DNA of 64,000 bases from contig NZ_JAINVF010000012.1 in assembly GCF_020400585.1 (NCBI RefSeq), forward strand, positions 1-64,000. Reading direction: 5' to 3'. The stretch comes from Streptomyces sp. NK08204 (lineage in GTDB: Bacteria; Actinomycetota; Actinomycetes; Streptomycetales; Streptomycetaceae). The notes below the pieces were generated by a model. The model worked only from the letters and a program-made list of their open reading frames with translations. It had not been told where the DNA came from and searched no databases. A program made the position numbers and the translations under genes. Shown piece by piece: positions 1 to 7,820 of this stretch. Position 1 is the stretch's first letter; every line of letters starts with the position of its first letter.

Positions 1-291
1 GCTGTCACAGAAGACGTGCTCGGCCGTGGCCACTCCGAGGGCGGCGAGGTCGTCGCCGAGGCCGAGTTCGGTCAGTTCCCGGACCCCGTGCGGAAGGAGG
101 TTCATCCCGACGCCGAGCGGCCGGATATCGCGGGCGCTCTCCAGTACGACCGTTGGAAGCAGAGCGAGGACATGACCCGGTTGTGGGCCCGGGCACTGGG
201 GGTCGAGCGTGGGATGCGGGACTCACTCCCGTACGCGTCCCGCGACGTCGCGATCGCAGCCCGCAGCGATGCCCTCGACAAGCTGCGGTGA
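1..291 (+). CDS. 3' part of a paralogue-family protein (partial at window edge)
   Basis: The frame is open to the left window edge and ends with the stop at 289-291, so only the C-terminal part (about 96 residues) is visible. Its last 50 residues match the end of the remnant at about 8769-9065 (RLWARALGV versus RIWGKALGV, and the shared end SDALDKLR). They also match more weakly the C-termini of the membrane-anchored proteins at 3592-4599 and 6297-7310. Function is unknown. A GTG at 16 could start a short product, but a left-truncated longer gene is more likely. Whether it is intact or a remnant cannot be decided here. Confidence 0.5.
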   Translation, partial: AVTEDVLGRGHSEGGEVVAEAEFGQFPDPVRKEVHPDAERPDIAGALQYDRWKQSEDMTRLWARALGVERGMRDSLPYASRDVAIAARSDALDKLR

Positions 292-637
292 CCACGGGCG
301 GGCGCCGTCCGAGCCGACCGGTGAGGCGAACCCGCCCGCCTGGGTCGCGGTACCAGCACTCCGGCTGCGGAGAGGGAGGTGCCGCAGGAGTCCACGATCT
401 GGGGGAGCCGGGGCCGGCAGTAGCAGAGGGCAGGCGGCGATCAGACCAAAGTCCGTCACCAGGAGGCTGATCAGGCGGGGATGCGGCGGGGAAGCTGTCG
501 CGGTCCGATCCGTCCACTGGTCGGCACCCTGGCTGTCATGAAGGAAACGCAAATGGCCAAAGCTCAACTGCCGCATGTGATGGGCTGTTTGCTAGCGTGA
601 CGAGGGCACGCCAGAGTGGTAGACGGGGATCGGCATC
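292..637. other. Gene-free stretch
   Basis: No reading frame here has convincing codon use or similarity to its neighbours. A possible -10 box (TAGCGT, 593-598) sits about 40 nt before the next start codon, but no good -35 box accompanies it. I see no strong hairpin or repeat apart from the first 9 bases (292-300), which belong to the direct repeat shared with 9033-9074. Confidence 0.3.
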
Positions 638-1093
638 GTGGCAGGAAGCGCGCAGGACGGGCAACACATAGCCGGCGGAGTGGCGGGGCAGCACACCGTG
701 GGGATGCGGCTCAATCAGCTGCCGATCGACTCCGGCGGTGGCGGATCAGCGATTGGCGGTCAGCCAGACCTCGTCTCCTCGCCGGCCGAGAAGCAAGCCG
801 CGGCAAAAGCGCTCCACGACCACATCGAGCACGACACCCGCACGGCGGGCGAATTGGCGGACGATGAGACGAACGCCGTCGTCAAGGCGTTTGGAGCCAA
901 GGATGGCCATGGATGGCTCACGTCCGGGGCCGTGAGCAAGGCACACAAGACCTGGGGCGAGCAAGTCCAGAATCTCATGCTCCGGCTGTCGCACGAGGAA
1001 TCGATGCTGCTGGGCGACAATGCCGTGCTGGCGGGGACGGACAGCGGAGTCGGGGCGGGTGTACGCAAGTTGTCGCCACTCGACCTGCTCTGA
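638..1093 (+). CDS. Small WXG100/type-VII-secretion-like protein
   Basis: A 151-residue protein with a GTG start (upstream GGGGAT is a weak ribosome site). A glycine-rich first 40 residues is followed by a mostly helical region with a Trp-containing segment (GWLTSGAV at about 93-100, then KTWGEQV). There is no signal peptide or membrane helix. Length, helical character and position just before a larger helical effector-like gene suggest a WXG100-type export partner. This is inference from architecture, since no exact WXG turn flanked by two clear helices can be proven. It could also be an unrelated small hypothetical protein. Confidence 0.5.
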   Translation: MAGSAQDGQHIAGGVAGQHTVGMRLNQLPIDSGGGGSAIGGQPDLVSSPAEKQAAAKALHDHIEHDTRTAGELADDETNAVVKAFGAKDGHGWLTSGAVSKAHKTWGEQVQNLMLRLSHEESMLLGDNAVLAGTDSGVGAGVRKLSPLDLL

Positions 1094-1134
1094 CCGCGGT
1101 AGGACCACGCCGTCGCATCACTCAACGGGGACCC

Positions 1135-2487
1135 ATGCCGACGTACCACGAGATCATGACGACCGACCTGTCCACGCTCACCACGGCCGCCGAGCACTGG
1201 GATGACGTGGCGAAGAAGTTCCACACACAGGAAACCACCTACCGACGGGACGTGCACGGGATCTCCCTGGGGCCAACCTCGGCGGGGCTGAGCGCAAACG
1301 CCGCCAAAGCGCGCTTCGACGCCACCCTGAAGGAGTTCCAGAAGGCCCAGACGGAGGCCAAGGCGATCGCCTCGCTCTTCCGTGACATGCACACCCAGTT
1401 CGTGGACCTACGCAAGAAGCTGGAGTCGGCTCGCGACGACGCCGTAGCCGATGGCATGAAGGTGTCGGACCAGGGCGTGGTCTCGTACGACACCGAGAAG
1501 ATGAGCCAAGGGGAGCGTGCAGCCTACGTGCACGATCCCGACTACCAGGAGAGTATCCGCAATGCCGTCAGTTCCTGGCAGCAGCGCGTCGACCAGTGCG
1601 TGAAGGACGTGGACGATGCGGACCAGGGCGTTGATCTCGCATTCACGACGGTGGTGATCGACTCCGATGTCAGCGACGGCACGATCGGCGGCTTCAACGG
1701 CAAGGCGCAGGGCGACCTCAAGAAGTACGAGGCCGAGGCGGCAGCAGAGGCCAGAAAGGCCCACACGAAGCCCGACGGCTGGGACTCCGAGGGCAAGGTC
1801 AAGGTGACCGGGCTCGGTGCTGGTTACTCCGTCACCAGTGACCCTAAGTACGGTAAGGAGGGATCGGCCAAAGCGTACGCTGACCTCTTCCATGCGACTG
1901 CACAAGGGACGCTGACCAAGGGCGACTGGAAGCTTGCCGGGATAGCCGACGGCTATGGGGGGGCCAGGGCAACCGCGAACTACGGATTCAACAACAAGGG
2001 CGTCGTGGGCAAGGCCGAGGCGTCCGCTGGGCTACGGGGCTTGGTTGAAGGCCGGGCTGAGTACGGGCCCTACGGTGGTGTCTATGTGCGGGCCGACGGA
2101 TTCGCCGGTGCCGAGGTGGGGCCCAATGCCAAGGTGACCAAGGACGAGGTCACCGTCGGTGCGAAGGGGTTCGCGGGGGCGAAGGGCGGCGTAGCTGGGG
2201 GTGGCGAAGTCGCAGGGATCGGTTTTGGAGCGTCGGCCGAGGGTTGGGCCGGTCCCGGTGCGGAGGCCTGGTGGGGCTACAAAAAGGACGAGGACGGTAA
2301 GTACCACCTCGGAGGCAAGTTCGGCGCCTCCCCGGTCCTAGGCGGCGCGGTGGGACTCGAGATCACTGTTGATCCACACAAGCTGAGCGAGACCGCTGGC
2401 GACGCGGCCGACGCGCTGGGTGATGCGGCTGGCGCGGTCGGCGACGGCCTCAGCTCCGTCAAGGACAGCGTCACAAGTTGGTTGTGA
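1135..2487 (+). CDS. Putative polymorphic-toxin-like secreted protein, helical N-terminus and Gly-rich C-terminus
   Basis: A 450-residue protein. I chose ATG 1135 over the longer frame from 913, which would overlap the previous gene. Residues 1 to about 200 are helical and rich in charged residues, like the long N-terminal domains (WXG/LXG-type) of actinobacterial type VII substrates. Residues about 220-400 are a glycine/alanine-rich segment with alternating small and aromatic residues (such as GAKGFAGAKGG and EGWAGPGAEAWWGY). A small helical tail follows (DAADALGDAAGAVGDGL). There is no classical signal peptide. The C-terminus could be membrane-active or a rigid beta structure. No known toxin motif was recognised, so toxin status is inference from context. 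Confidence 0.55.
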   Translation: MPTYHEIMTTDLSTLTTAAEHWDDVAKKFHTQETTYRRDVHGISLGPTSAGLSANAAKARFDATLKEFQKAQTEAKAIASLFRDMHTQFVDLRKKLESARDDAVADGMKVSDQGVVSYDTEKMSQGERAAYVHDPDYQESIRNAVSSWQQRVDQCVKDVDDADQGVDLAFTTVVIDSDVSDGTIGGFNGKAQGDLKKYEAEAAAEARKAHTKPDGWDSEGKVKVTGLGAGYSVTSDPKYGKEGSAKAYADLFHATAQGTLTKGDWKLAGIADGYGGARATANYGFNNKGVVGKAEASAGLRGLVEGRAEYGPYGGVYVRADGFAGAEVGPNAKVTKDEVTVGAKGFAGAKGGVAGGGEVAGIGFGASAEGWAGPGAEAWWGYKKDEDGKYHLGGKFGASPVLGGAVGLEITVDPHKLSETAGDAADALGDAAGAVGDGLSSVKDSVTSWL

Positions 2488-2514
2488 TCTGCTTCCCCTG
2501 AAAGGAGGGCCTGA

Positions 2515-3015
2515 ATGCCCACGACATTGCCGATGCCCATCGAGTTCCGGTTGCCAGAGGGCTGGCTCCCGGCACGTCCGGAAGGGGTAGATGCCGCACG
2601 CACGGCATTCGCTGCGGTGCATCGGCAGCCGGATGCCGGGTTCGCCGCGAACATCACCGTCGATGGCGAGGCGGTGCCGGACGCGGCAATGCTCGCCGAC
2701 CTTGCGGACGAATCGGTGGAGCGTCTGCGCGGGGTCGCCGAGTCGGTAGTCGTGGCGCACCGCCGCGAGGTCGGGACAGTTGAAACGCCTGCCTTGACCC
2801 AGCGGCTAGCTCTCTCCGTCGTTGTCGACGGCACGCGCCGTGACCTCGTCCAGTCACAGGTGTACTTGTCCCTGTCGGACGTCGAGGATTCGCATAAGCG
2901 TGCCGTGATCCGTTTGACTATGACGGCGTCCGCGGCCCAGCATGACGCCGTCCTGGGGGACTTTCAGGACTTCGTTCGCACGGTTCGTCCGGACACCGGG
3001 ACGGGGGCTCAGTGA
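2515..3015 (+). CDS. LpqN/LpqT-like protein
   Basis: A 166-residue protein behind a strong ribosome site (AAAGGAGG about 10 nt before ATG 2515). It begins MPTTLPMPIEFRLPEGW and ends with a helix reading DFVRTVRP. The opening beta strand with an LPEGW motif and the final helix FQDFVRTVRP resemble the mycobacterial LpqN/LpqT fold (Mog1/PsbP-like). Here there is no lipobox or signal peptide, so it should stay in the cytoplasm. It lies 27 nt after the toxin-like gene and its stop overlaps the next start, so these are one operon. Small Mog1-fold proteins serve as effector chaperones elsewhere; that role here is only a hypothesis. Confidence 0.55.
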   Translation: MPTTLPMPIEFRLPEGWLPARPEGVDAARTAFAAVHRQPDAGFAANITVDGEAVPDAAMLADLADESVERLRGVAESVVVAHRREVGTVETPALTQRLALSVVVDGTRRDLVQSQVYLSLSDVEDSHKRAVIRLTMTASAAQHDAVLGDFQDFVRTVRPDTGTGAQ

Positions 3016-3479
3016 TGGGACGTCTCTGGGACAAACTGACCGGCACCAAGCACCCCGGCAGCGGGGTCACACCGCTGCCGGCCATGGAGGTCCGGGCTGC
3101 GCTGCTGGCACTCAACGAGCCGGATATGCCGTACCGCGTACGCAACGCCTCCCCTGACGAGAAAGCCGACTTGGTGGCGGAGTGCAGGATTCGGCGGGTG
3201 GGCGTGACTCTCAAGACACGGATGCGCTTGATCCCGGAGAAGCACGAAGTGCGTTTCCTTGAGGAGCGGTGGGAGAACCGTTCGTCCGACCAGGCCAATG
3301 CGCAGTACGGACGGGGGCACGCGCCGGCGGTGTACCGGCAGTGGGAGACGGAGCAGGGCCCTGATGGCCGCCGGCACAAGGTCGAGGTGTTTCGATTCGA
3401 CACGCGGGAGATGACGGACCCCCTGCAGAACCTGGTCCTCGGCGCCGGATGGACCTGGCGGGGAGTCTTCAAGCTCTGA
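3015..3479 (+). CDS. Hypothetical cytoplasmic protein
   Basis: A 154-residue protein whose ATG (3015-3017) shares one base with the preceding stop, so translation is coupled. A GTG at 3012 is an alternative. It has no signal peptide or membrane helix. It is rich in Arg, Glu and Trp in its second half (EERWENRSS, GWTWRGVF). I do not recognise the family. As the last gene of the unit that starts with the toxin-like gene, it is a candidate accessory or immunity protein. Confidence 0.55.
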   Translation: MGRLWDKLTGTKHPGSGVTPLPAMEVRAALLALNEPDMPYRVRNASPDEKADLVAECRIRRVGVTLKTRMRLIPEKHEVRFLEERWENRSSDQANAQYGRGHAPAVYRQWETEQGPDGRRHKVEVFRFDTREMTDPLQNLVLGAGWTWRGVFKL

Positions 3480-3591
3480 GCGTCAGGTACGACGCTGCGC
3501 TGGGTGAGGGGCTCCGTGGCCGTCGGATCCCGCTCGGCGACCGGGGCCCACGAGCACCCACGCGATCAATCACTTCCCGCGAAGGATCACC

Positions 3592-4599
3592 ATGCCCCCG
3601 CTCTCCTCCCGTCGTAAGCGGACCGCGATGCTGGCCGCCGGCGCCGTCGTGCTGGCCGGTGCCGCGGTCGGGACCTGGGCCTGGGCGGGGCGTGATGGCG
3701 GCGGTGACGGTTGCGCCGCGCTCGGCAAGGACGGGCGTATCCGTACCGCGCTGGGGACGTCGTATAAGAGCGGCATGTCCTGTGCTGAGCTGGGGCATGG
3801 CATGAAGACGGCCGCCTTGGGTGACAAGGCGGGCGTGCACACCGTGCGGCAGGCGCAGGCCATGCGGGAGATTCTGGCCGCGACGTTCGACACGGTCGAC
3901 CGGCACGGGTACCAGTCGATCGGCCCGAGCCTCGCGCTGCCGCTGGCCCAGCTTCTGGCGGACTACGCCCCGGACACGCACGAGATCCTCATGGACCTTG
4001 ACGCGGATTACGCGACCCATCTGAACGACAAGCAGCCGTGGCGGGACGCGTTCGGCGTCCATATGACCGTGCCCCATGATGATCTGGTACAGGTCATGCG
4101 CGCTGTCTCGGCCAGTCCCTCCGCCTACGCCACGATCAGACGCGCGGAGAGCGGGCATGCGGCGGTGCAGCTTGCCGAGGTTCCTGCCGGGGCCACCGGG
4201 TTCGACCTCTCGACCCCGCCAGTGGGGGATGCCCTGGCGCTGGGGGCCTTCGACGGCATCGCGGCGCATGTGGTCTCGCACCTTTCGAAGCGGGACGGCA
4301 CCAGCTGGGAGAGCCAGGTGAAGAGCGCTCTGGCCGAGATGACCAGGGGCAAGGCACCGGTACCGGTCTACAAGACCGATCCCGTGGGGTACCTGACGCA
4401 ATCCTGGAGCAGGAGTCTGCGGAACGACGCCAAGCCGGTGCTGACCGCCCTTCGCGGACAGAGCGCCGCGTATCTCCGGCTCTGGGCTGAAGGCCGCGGC
4501 GCCGCGCTCCCTGGAGACGTCGTGTCCAAGTGCCAGGAGAGCGGGGACCGCGAATACCAGGACACACTCGAGTTGCTGAAAAACGGCGGTCGGTCGTGA
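3592..4599 (+). CDS. Membrane-anchored paralogue-family protein, copy A
   Basis: A 335-residue protein with a short basic N-terminus and one membrane segment (about 10-32), predicting an extracellular body. It has a family pattern shared with 5200-6288 and 6297-7310: two cysteines near the N-terminus (GCAAL and SCAEL), a helix with RQAQAM, a LPLAQLLADY segment, then FGVHMTVPHDDLVQVMR and SASPSAYA. The C-terminal part SWESQV...YLTQSWSRSL aligns with the remnants at 1-291 and 8769-9065. The family is not recognised. It is translationally coupled to the lipoprotein gene that follows. Confidence 0.6.
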   Translation: MPPLSSRRKRTAMLAAGAVVLAGAAVGTWAWAGRDGGGDGCAALGKDGRIRTALGTSYKSGMSCAELGHGMKTAALGDKAGVHTVRQAQAMREILAATFDTVDRHGYQSIGPSLALPLAQLLADYAPDTHEILMDLDADYATHLNDKQPWRDAFGVHMTVPHDDLVQVMRAVSASPSAYATIRRAESGHAAVQLAEVPAGATGFDLSTPPVGDALALGAFDGIAAHVVSHLSKRDGTSWESQVKSALAEMTRGKAPVPVYKTDPVGYLTQSWSRSLRNDAKPVLTALRGQSAAYLRLWAEGRGAALPGDVVSKCQESGDREYQDTLELLKNGGRS

Positions 4600-5144
4600 C
4601 CACCCGCGCCGATGCGGTGAGGACGAAAAGGCGTGGAGCGGCAGCCGTGCTGTGCACCGTGGCCATGGCAGCGCTGGCGGGCTGCGGCGATACCCACGCC
4701 GCCGTGCCGGCGGAGTTCTGCAAGGTCCCGGTGCCGAAGGCGGCCCTGTCACCGCTCATCCCGCGAGGCGAATCGGCCAAGCAGACGTACGTGGCCACCG
4801 AGGCACAGCCAGGTGCGGCCTGCGCCCTGAGCGCCGACGGCCATCGGGTGCTGTACGTCGACGTGATGCTCTGGGACCGGGGCCCCGACCCGGTGAACTG
4901 GAAAACAGTGGGAGCACCGTACAAGTACGCCGCCGAGCGTCCTGTCTCCTTCCCGGGACATGCGTCGATCGGAAGTGATCATGCCGTGGTTCAGGCGAGT
5001 TGCACCTCTCGCACCGCGTACATGTCCTTCGCGGTCTACCTCTTTGGCGATCGCGTCGAGAACACCCCCACCGGCTACAAGAAGCTGCAACGGTTCATCG
5101 ACGCATTAGTACCGAGGGAGACGAAGAAATTTGGCTGCACTTGA
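4596..5144 (+). CDS. Putative lipoprotein
   Basis: A 182-residue protein with GTG start at 4596 overlapping the previous stop by 4 nt (GTGA). The signal peptide ends in a lipobox LAGC (Cys about 30). The mature part starts with PAEFCKVPVPKAALSPL and contains further cysteines (CALSADG, ASCTS, final KFGCT), probably disulfide-bonded outside the cell. A frame-broken second copy lies at 7441-7803 in the same relation to a paralogue-family gene, so the pair membrane protein plus lipoprotein was probably duplicated as a unit. Function is unknown. Confidence 0.6.
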   Translation: MTTRADAVRTKRRGAAAVLCTVAMAALAGCGDTHAAVPAEFCKVPVPKAALSPLIPRGESAKQTYVATEAQPGAACALSADGHRVLYVDVMLWDRGPDPVNWKTVGAPYKYAAERPVSFPGHASIGSDHAVVQASCTSRTAYMSFAVYLFGDRVENTPTGYKKLQRFIDALVPRETKKFGCT

Positions 5145-5199
5145 GAAGAGCCGAGACCCATGTCCACGGAACAGCCACCCAGAAAGCAGCCATGAAGTC

Positions 5200-6288
5200 A
5201 TGCCGGCATCCTCGGCGCCGCGTCCCCGCCAGCTTCGCCTGAAGGCCACGGTCACGCTCGTCTGCCTGGCCGTGGTCGGCGGGCTTGCGGCATGGTTCCT
5301 GACTCGCCCAGGGGGCGAGTCAGGGTTCTGTCGCAGCTTGTCAAAGGACGACAGGATTGCAGCATTGTTGGCGCCGGCTGGAAAAGGGGACGAAAGCTGC
5401 GCATCCCTGGGGCAGTCGCTGAAGAAAGTGACTTCCAGGGGAGGAGGGAATGAGCATTCTGTGAAGCAAGTGCGAGCCATGCAGCAAACTCTGCTCGCAA
5501 TCGATGAGAATATGACGGAATCAAAAGTCACGTCTCTTGATGCAGAATTCTCGACTCCTCTAGCTGATGCGCTTACAGGTTACGCGGCAGACATTTATGG
5601 AGTCTTGACTTATGCGCGACCTGGCTACGCCGAAAAGGGCGGCCCAGCGGATCCGCCATGGGAGGACAAGGATGGCGTTCATGTGACGGTTTTCCAGAAG
5701 CCCATGATGCACGTTCTGCGTGGCCTGTCTGCGACTCCTGCTGCATACGCAGAGTTGCGTTTGGCTGTGGCCCGCGAAGCGGCCCGCGAGCTTGTAGTGA
5801 CACCTGGCAATGCGCTAGCCTCGCGCTTTCACGAGGTGGGCTGCGGTTACGGAGCGGCCCTCGGAACCTACACTGCAATTCGCGAAGATGTCATCAATGG
5901 CGAGCGGATGGACGCGTATAGCGCGGCCGACTGGAAGACAAAGGTGGCCTACCACGTGATCGGCGGAGCCGTGACGCCGCTGTACTTCACTACGGGAGGG
6001 GGCGTGTCCATCGCGTTCGGAGACAGCATCCAGCGGGGTGTGGACACCTGGATGTGGGAAATGGACAACGAGATGAAGACACATGCCGACAATAAGGCCG
6101 ATGCGGAGATTGCCGATACTTACCTCTCGGCCACCAAAGAAACCGATGCAATTGTCTCCGGATGGGCTAATGGGCGTTCGGATATCGACACTGACACCAT
6201 GGAGGGGAAGAAGGTGAAGAACGACATAATAAGCGAAATCCTGGATGGGCAGACCCGAGGATCTTACACCGCGAGCAAGTACCTGTAG
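5200..6288 (+). CDS. Membrane-anchored paralogue-family protein, copy B
   Basis: A 362-residue protein from ATG 5200. A TTG at 5131 would add 23 residues and overlap the previous gene, but ATG 5200 aligns with the start of copy C. One membrane helix (about 18-36, ending AAWFLTR) is followed by an extracellular domain with the family features: FC and SC cysteines, HSVKQVRAMQQTLLAID, DGVHVTV and RGLSATPAAYAELRLA. The last third differs from the relatives (WMWEMDNEMKTH and beyond), so this copy carries a divergent C-terminus. Codon use is clearly less GC-rich than the surrounding genome. Confidence 0.6.
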   Translation: MPASSAPRPRQLRLKATVTLVCLAVVGGLAAWFLTRPGGESGFCRSLSKDDRIAALLAPAGKGDESCASLGQSLKKVTSRGGGNEHSVKQVRAMQQTLLAIDENMTESKVTSLDAEFSTPLADALTGYAADIYGVLTYARPGYAEKGGPADPPWEDKDGVHVTVFQKPMMHVLRGLSATPAAYAELRLAVAREAARELVVTPGNALASRFHEVGCGYGAALGTYTAIREDVINGERMDAYSAADWKTKVAYHVIGGAVTPLYFTTGGGVSIAFGDSIQRGVDTWMWEMDNEMKTHADNKADAEIADTYLSATKETDAIVSGWANGRSDIDTDTMEGKKVKNDIISEILDGQTRGSYTASKYL

Positions 6289-6296
6289 GCAAGGAT

Positions 6297-7310
6297 ATGA
6301 GGCTCAACTCCCATGGTCGTCACCCGTCAAGGGTGACCTTGTTGGCAGTGATACTGCTCGTCTGCATTGTGGCAGCCGGCAGTGTCACCGCGTGGTTCCT
6401 GACGCGAGATGATTCGCCAGACTTCTGCCGCGAGCTTGCGAGTGACAGTCGAGTTGAGCCGATCCTCGCGGCCGCCCATGGCCGGGAAGTGGACTGTGCC
6501 ACCCTGGGGCGCACACTCAAAGGCGCAACAACAGGGAGGATCGCAGAGAAGCACTCATTGAAGCAGGCGCAAGCAATGAAGAACACGTTGCTGGCTATCG
6601 ATGATCGGATGCAGAAACTCGGCGTCACATCACTGGATGCGGAATTCTCTACTGCTCTAGCTGATGCGCTGGTCGACTACCCGTCCGACATTTATGGAAG
6701 TCTAGCTCCAAGCGAATTCGATCACTGGAATCACAATTTCCCGTGGGATCCACCTTGGGAAGAAGATGGTGGGGTGCACATGGCCGTCCCGGAGAAGCCT
6801 TTGATGCGGGTCATGCGAGGGTTGTCTGCCACTCCGTCCGCCTATGCCGAGCTGCGCCTGGCCGTTACTCGATCAGCCGCCCATGAACTCGCCACAACGC
6901 CTGACAGTACGAACCATTCCGTGATCGCCGCAGCGCCGAAAACCAATGCACGGGCGCTTGCGGCGCTGGACGCTATTGCCGATAACGTGACGGGAAGTCT
7001 CGGCAAAGAGCAAGCGGCAGACTGGAAGAATCGTGTCTTCACGCGACTGACGCAGGTTTCCGGAAGTGTTCCACCGTACGACAAGGATCCCGAACACAAT
7101 ATAACTGGCACGTGGCAAAAGGATCTCAAGTCGGCTGGAAATGGCGACCTTTCAGCGAGCCTGTATGGCCAGGGGCCCGTCCTGGTGAAGGTCTGGGGTA
7201 AGGGGAATCTGCTCAAAGAGGAGCAGATTTCTTCCCTTGCCGATGATGCACGCTTCAGTGCTGAGAGCGCTCGTATCACCTGGGCACACAACCTTGAGCA
7301 GTGGCAGTAG
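6297..7310 (+). CDS. Membrane-anchored paralogue-family protein, copy C
   Basis: A 337-residue protein starting 8 nt after copy B. The N-terminal membrane helix (about 13-36) ends in TAWFLTR, almost identical to copy B. The shared core is close: MKNTLLAIDDRM, VTSLDAEFSTALADAL, GGVHMAVPEKPLMRVMRGLSATPSAYAELRLA. The C-terminal part DWKNRVFTRL...NITGTWQKDLKSA matches the remnant at 8769-9065. Base composition is lower in GC than the neighbourhood. Copies B and C are much closer to each other than to copy A, implying a recent duplication. Function is unknown. Confidence 0.6.
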   Translation: MRLNSHGRHPSRVTLLAVILLVCIVAAGSVTAWFLTRDDSPDFCRELASDSRVEPILAAAHGREVDCATLGRTLKGATTGRIAEKHSLKQAQAMKNTLLAIDDRMQKLGVTSLDAEFSTALADALVDYPSDIYGSLAPSEFDHWNHNFPWDPPWEEDGGVHMAVPEKPLMRVMRGLSATPSAYAELRLAVTRSAAHELATTPDSTNHSVIAAAPKTNARALAALDAIADNVTGSLGKEQAADWKNRVFTRLTQVSGSVPPYDKDPEHNITGTWQKDLKSAGNGDLSASLYGQGPVLVKVWGKGNLLKEEQISSLADDARFSAESARITWAHNLEQWQ

Positions 7311-7444
7311 TGCCGTCGGCGCCATCCGGTTCAGGACCCTCCTTCCACCATCGTCAGAACCAGCTCAACGCGATCGCCCACCAGTGGTACGCAGCCAATT
7401 CCCACTGGGCCGACAACTCGCACGAGCAGGGGATGTACGAGTGA
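7310..7444 (+). CDS. Possible small ORF or gene remnant (44 aa)
   Basis: A GTG at 7310 overlaps the stop of copy C by one base. The frame runs 44 codons and stops at 7442-7444, overlapping the ATG of the following decayed lipoprotein gene (TGATG). The C-terminal part (LNAIAHQWYAANSHWADNS) looks like a real amphipathic helix with two Trp. The tight coupling at both ends argues either for a tiny gene or for what is left of a deleted paralogue. Confidence 0.3.
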   Translation: MPSAPSGSGPSFHHRQNQLNAIAHQWYAANSHWADNSHEQGMYE

Positions 7445-7803
7445 TGGCAACGAGGCGCATGGCGGCGGCCCTGTGGTTGTACCGCCGTCATGGGAGCGGC
7501 GGCGGCCTCCAGCACCAGCACCAGGCCACCATCCCCGCGGACTTCTGCAAGGTCCCGGTGTCGAAGGCGGCCTTGTCCCCACTCATGCCGCACAAGGGAT
7601 CCGTGAAGCAGACGTACTACGCCTTTGATGGCCAGCCGGGTGCGGCCCGCACGCTGAGTGTCGGCGGCCACGGGGTGCTGTTCGTCGACATCGAACGCCG
7701 GGACCGTCCCCGGACGCGGACTGGAAGCCCGAGGCAATACCGCACAAGTACGTCGCAGAGCGGGCGATCTATCGTGACGGCGACGGGCGCGCCAGGCGAT
7801 CAT
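7441..7803 (+). pseudogene. Frame-broken copy of the lipoprotein at 4596-5144
   Basis: The stretch encoding PADFCKVPVSKAALSPL...GHGVLFVDIE matches the intact lipoprotein. Near 7705-7712 the similarity moves to another frame: PDADWKPEAIPHKYVAER, against PDPVNWKTVGAPYKYAAER in the intact copy. That frame stops at 7801-7803, well short of the full length. The signal-peptide region also appears out of frame: CGCTAVMGAAAAS, in another frame, resembles the intact hydrophobic segment. At least one, probably two, frameshifts plus a 3' loss make this a pseudogene. Confidence 0.6.
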
Positions 7804-7820
7804 GACAAGGAGCACAGACA

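Noticed and set aside
913..1134. Longer start for the toxin-like gene at 913
   Set aside because: The added 74 residues are an out-of-frame reading of the preceding gene (638-1093), with no matching ribosome site; ATG 1135 begins the plausible protein.
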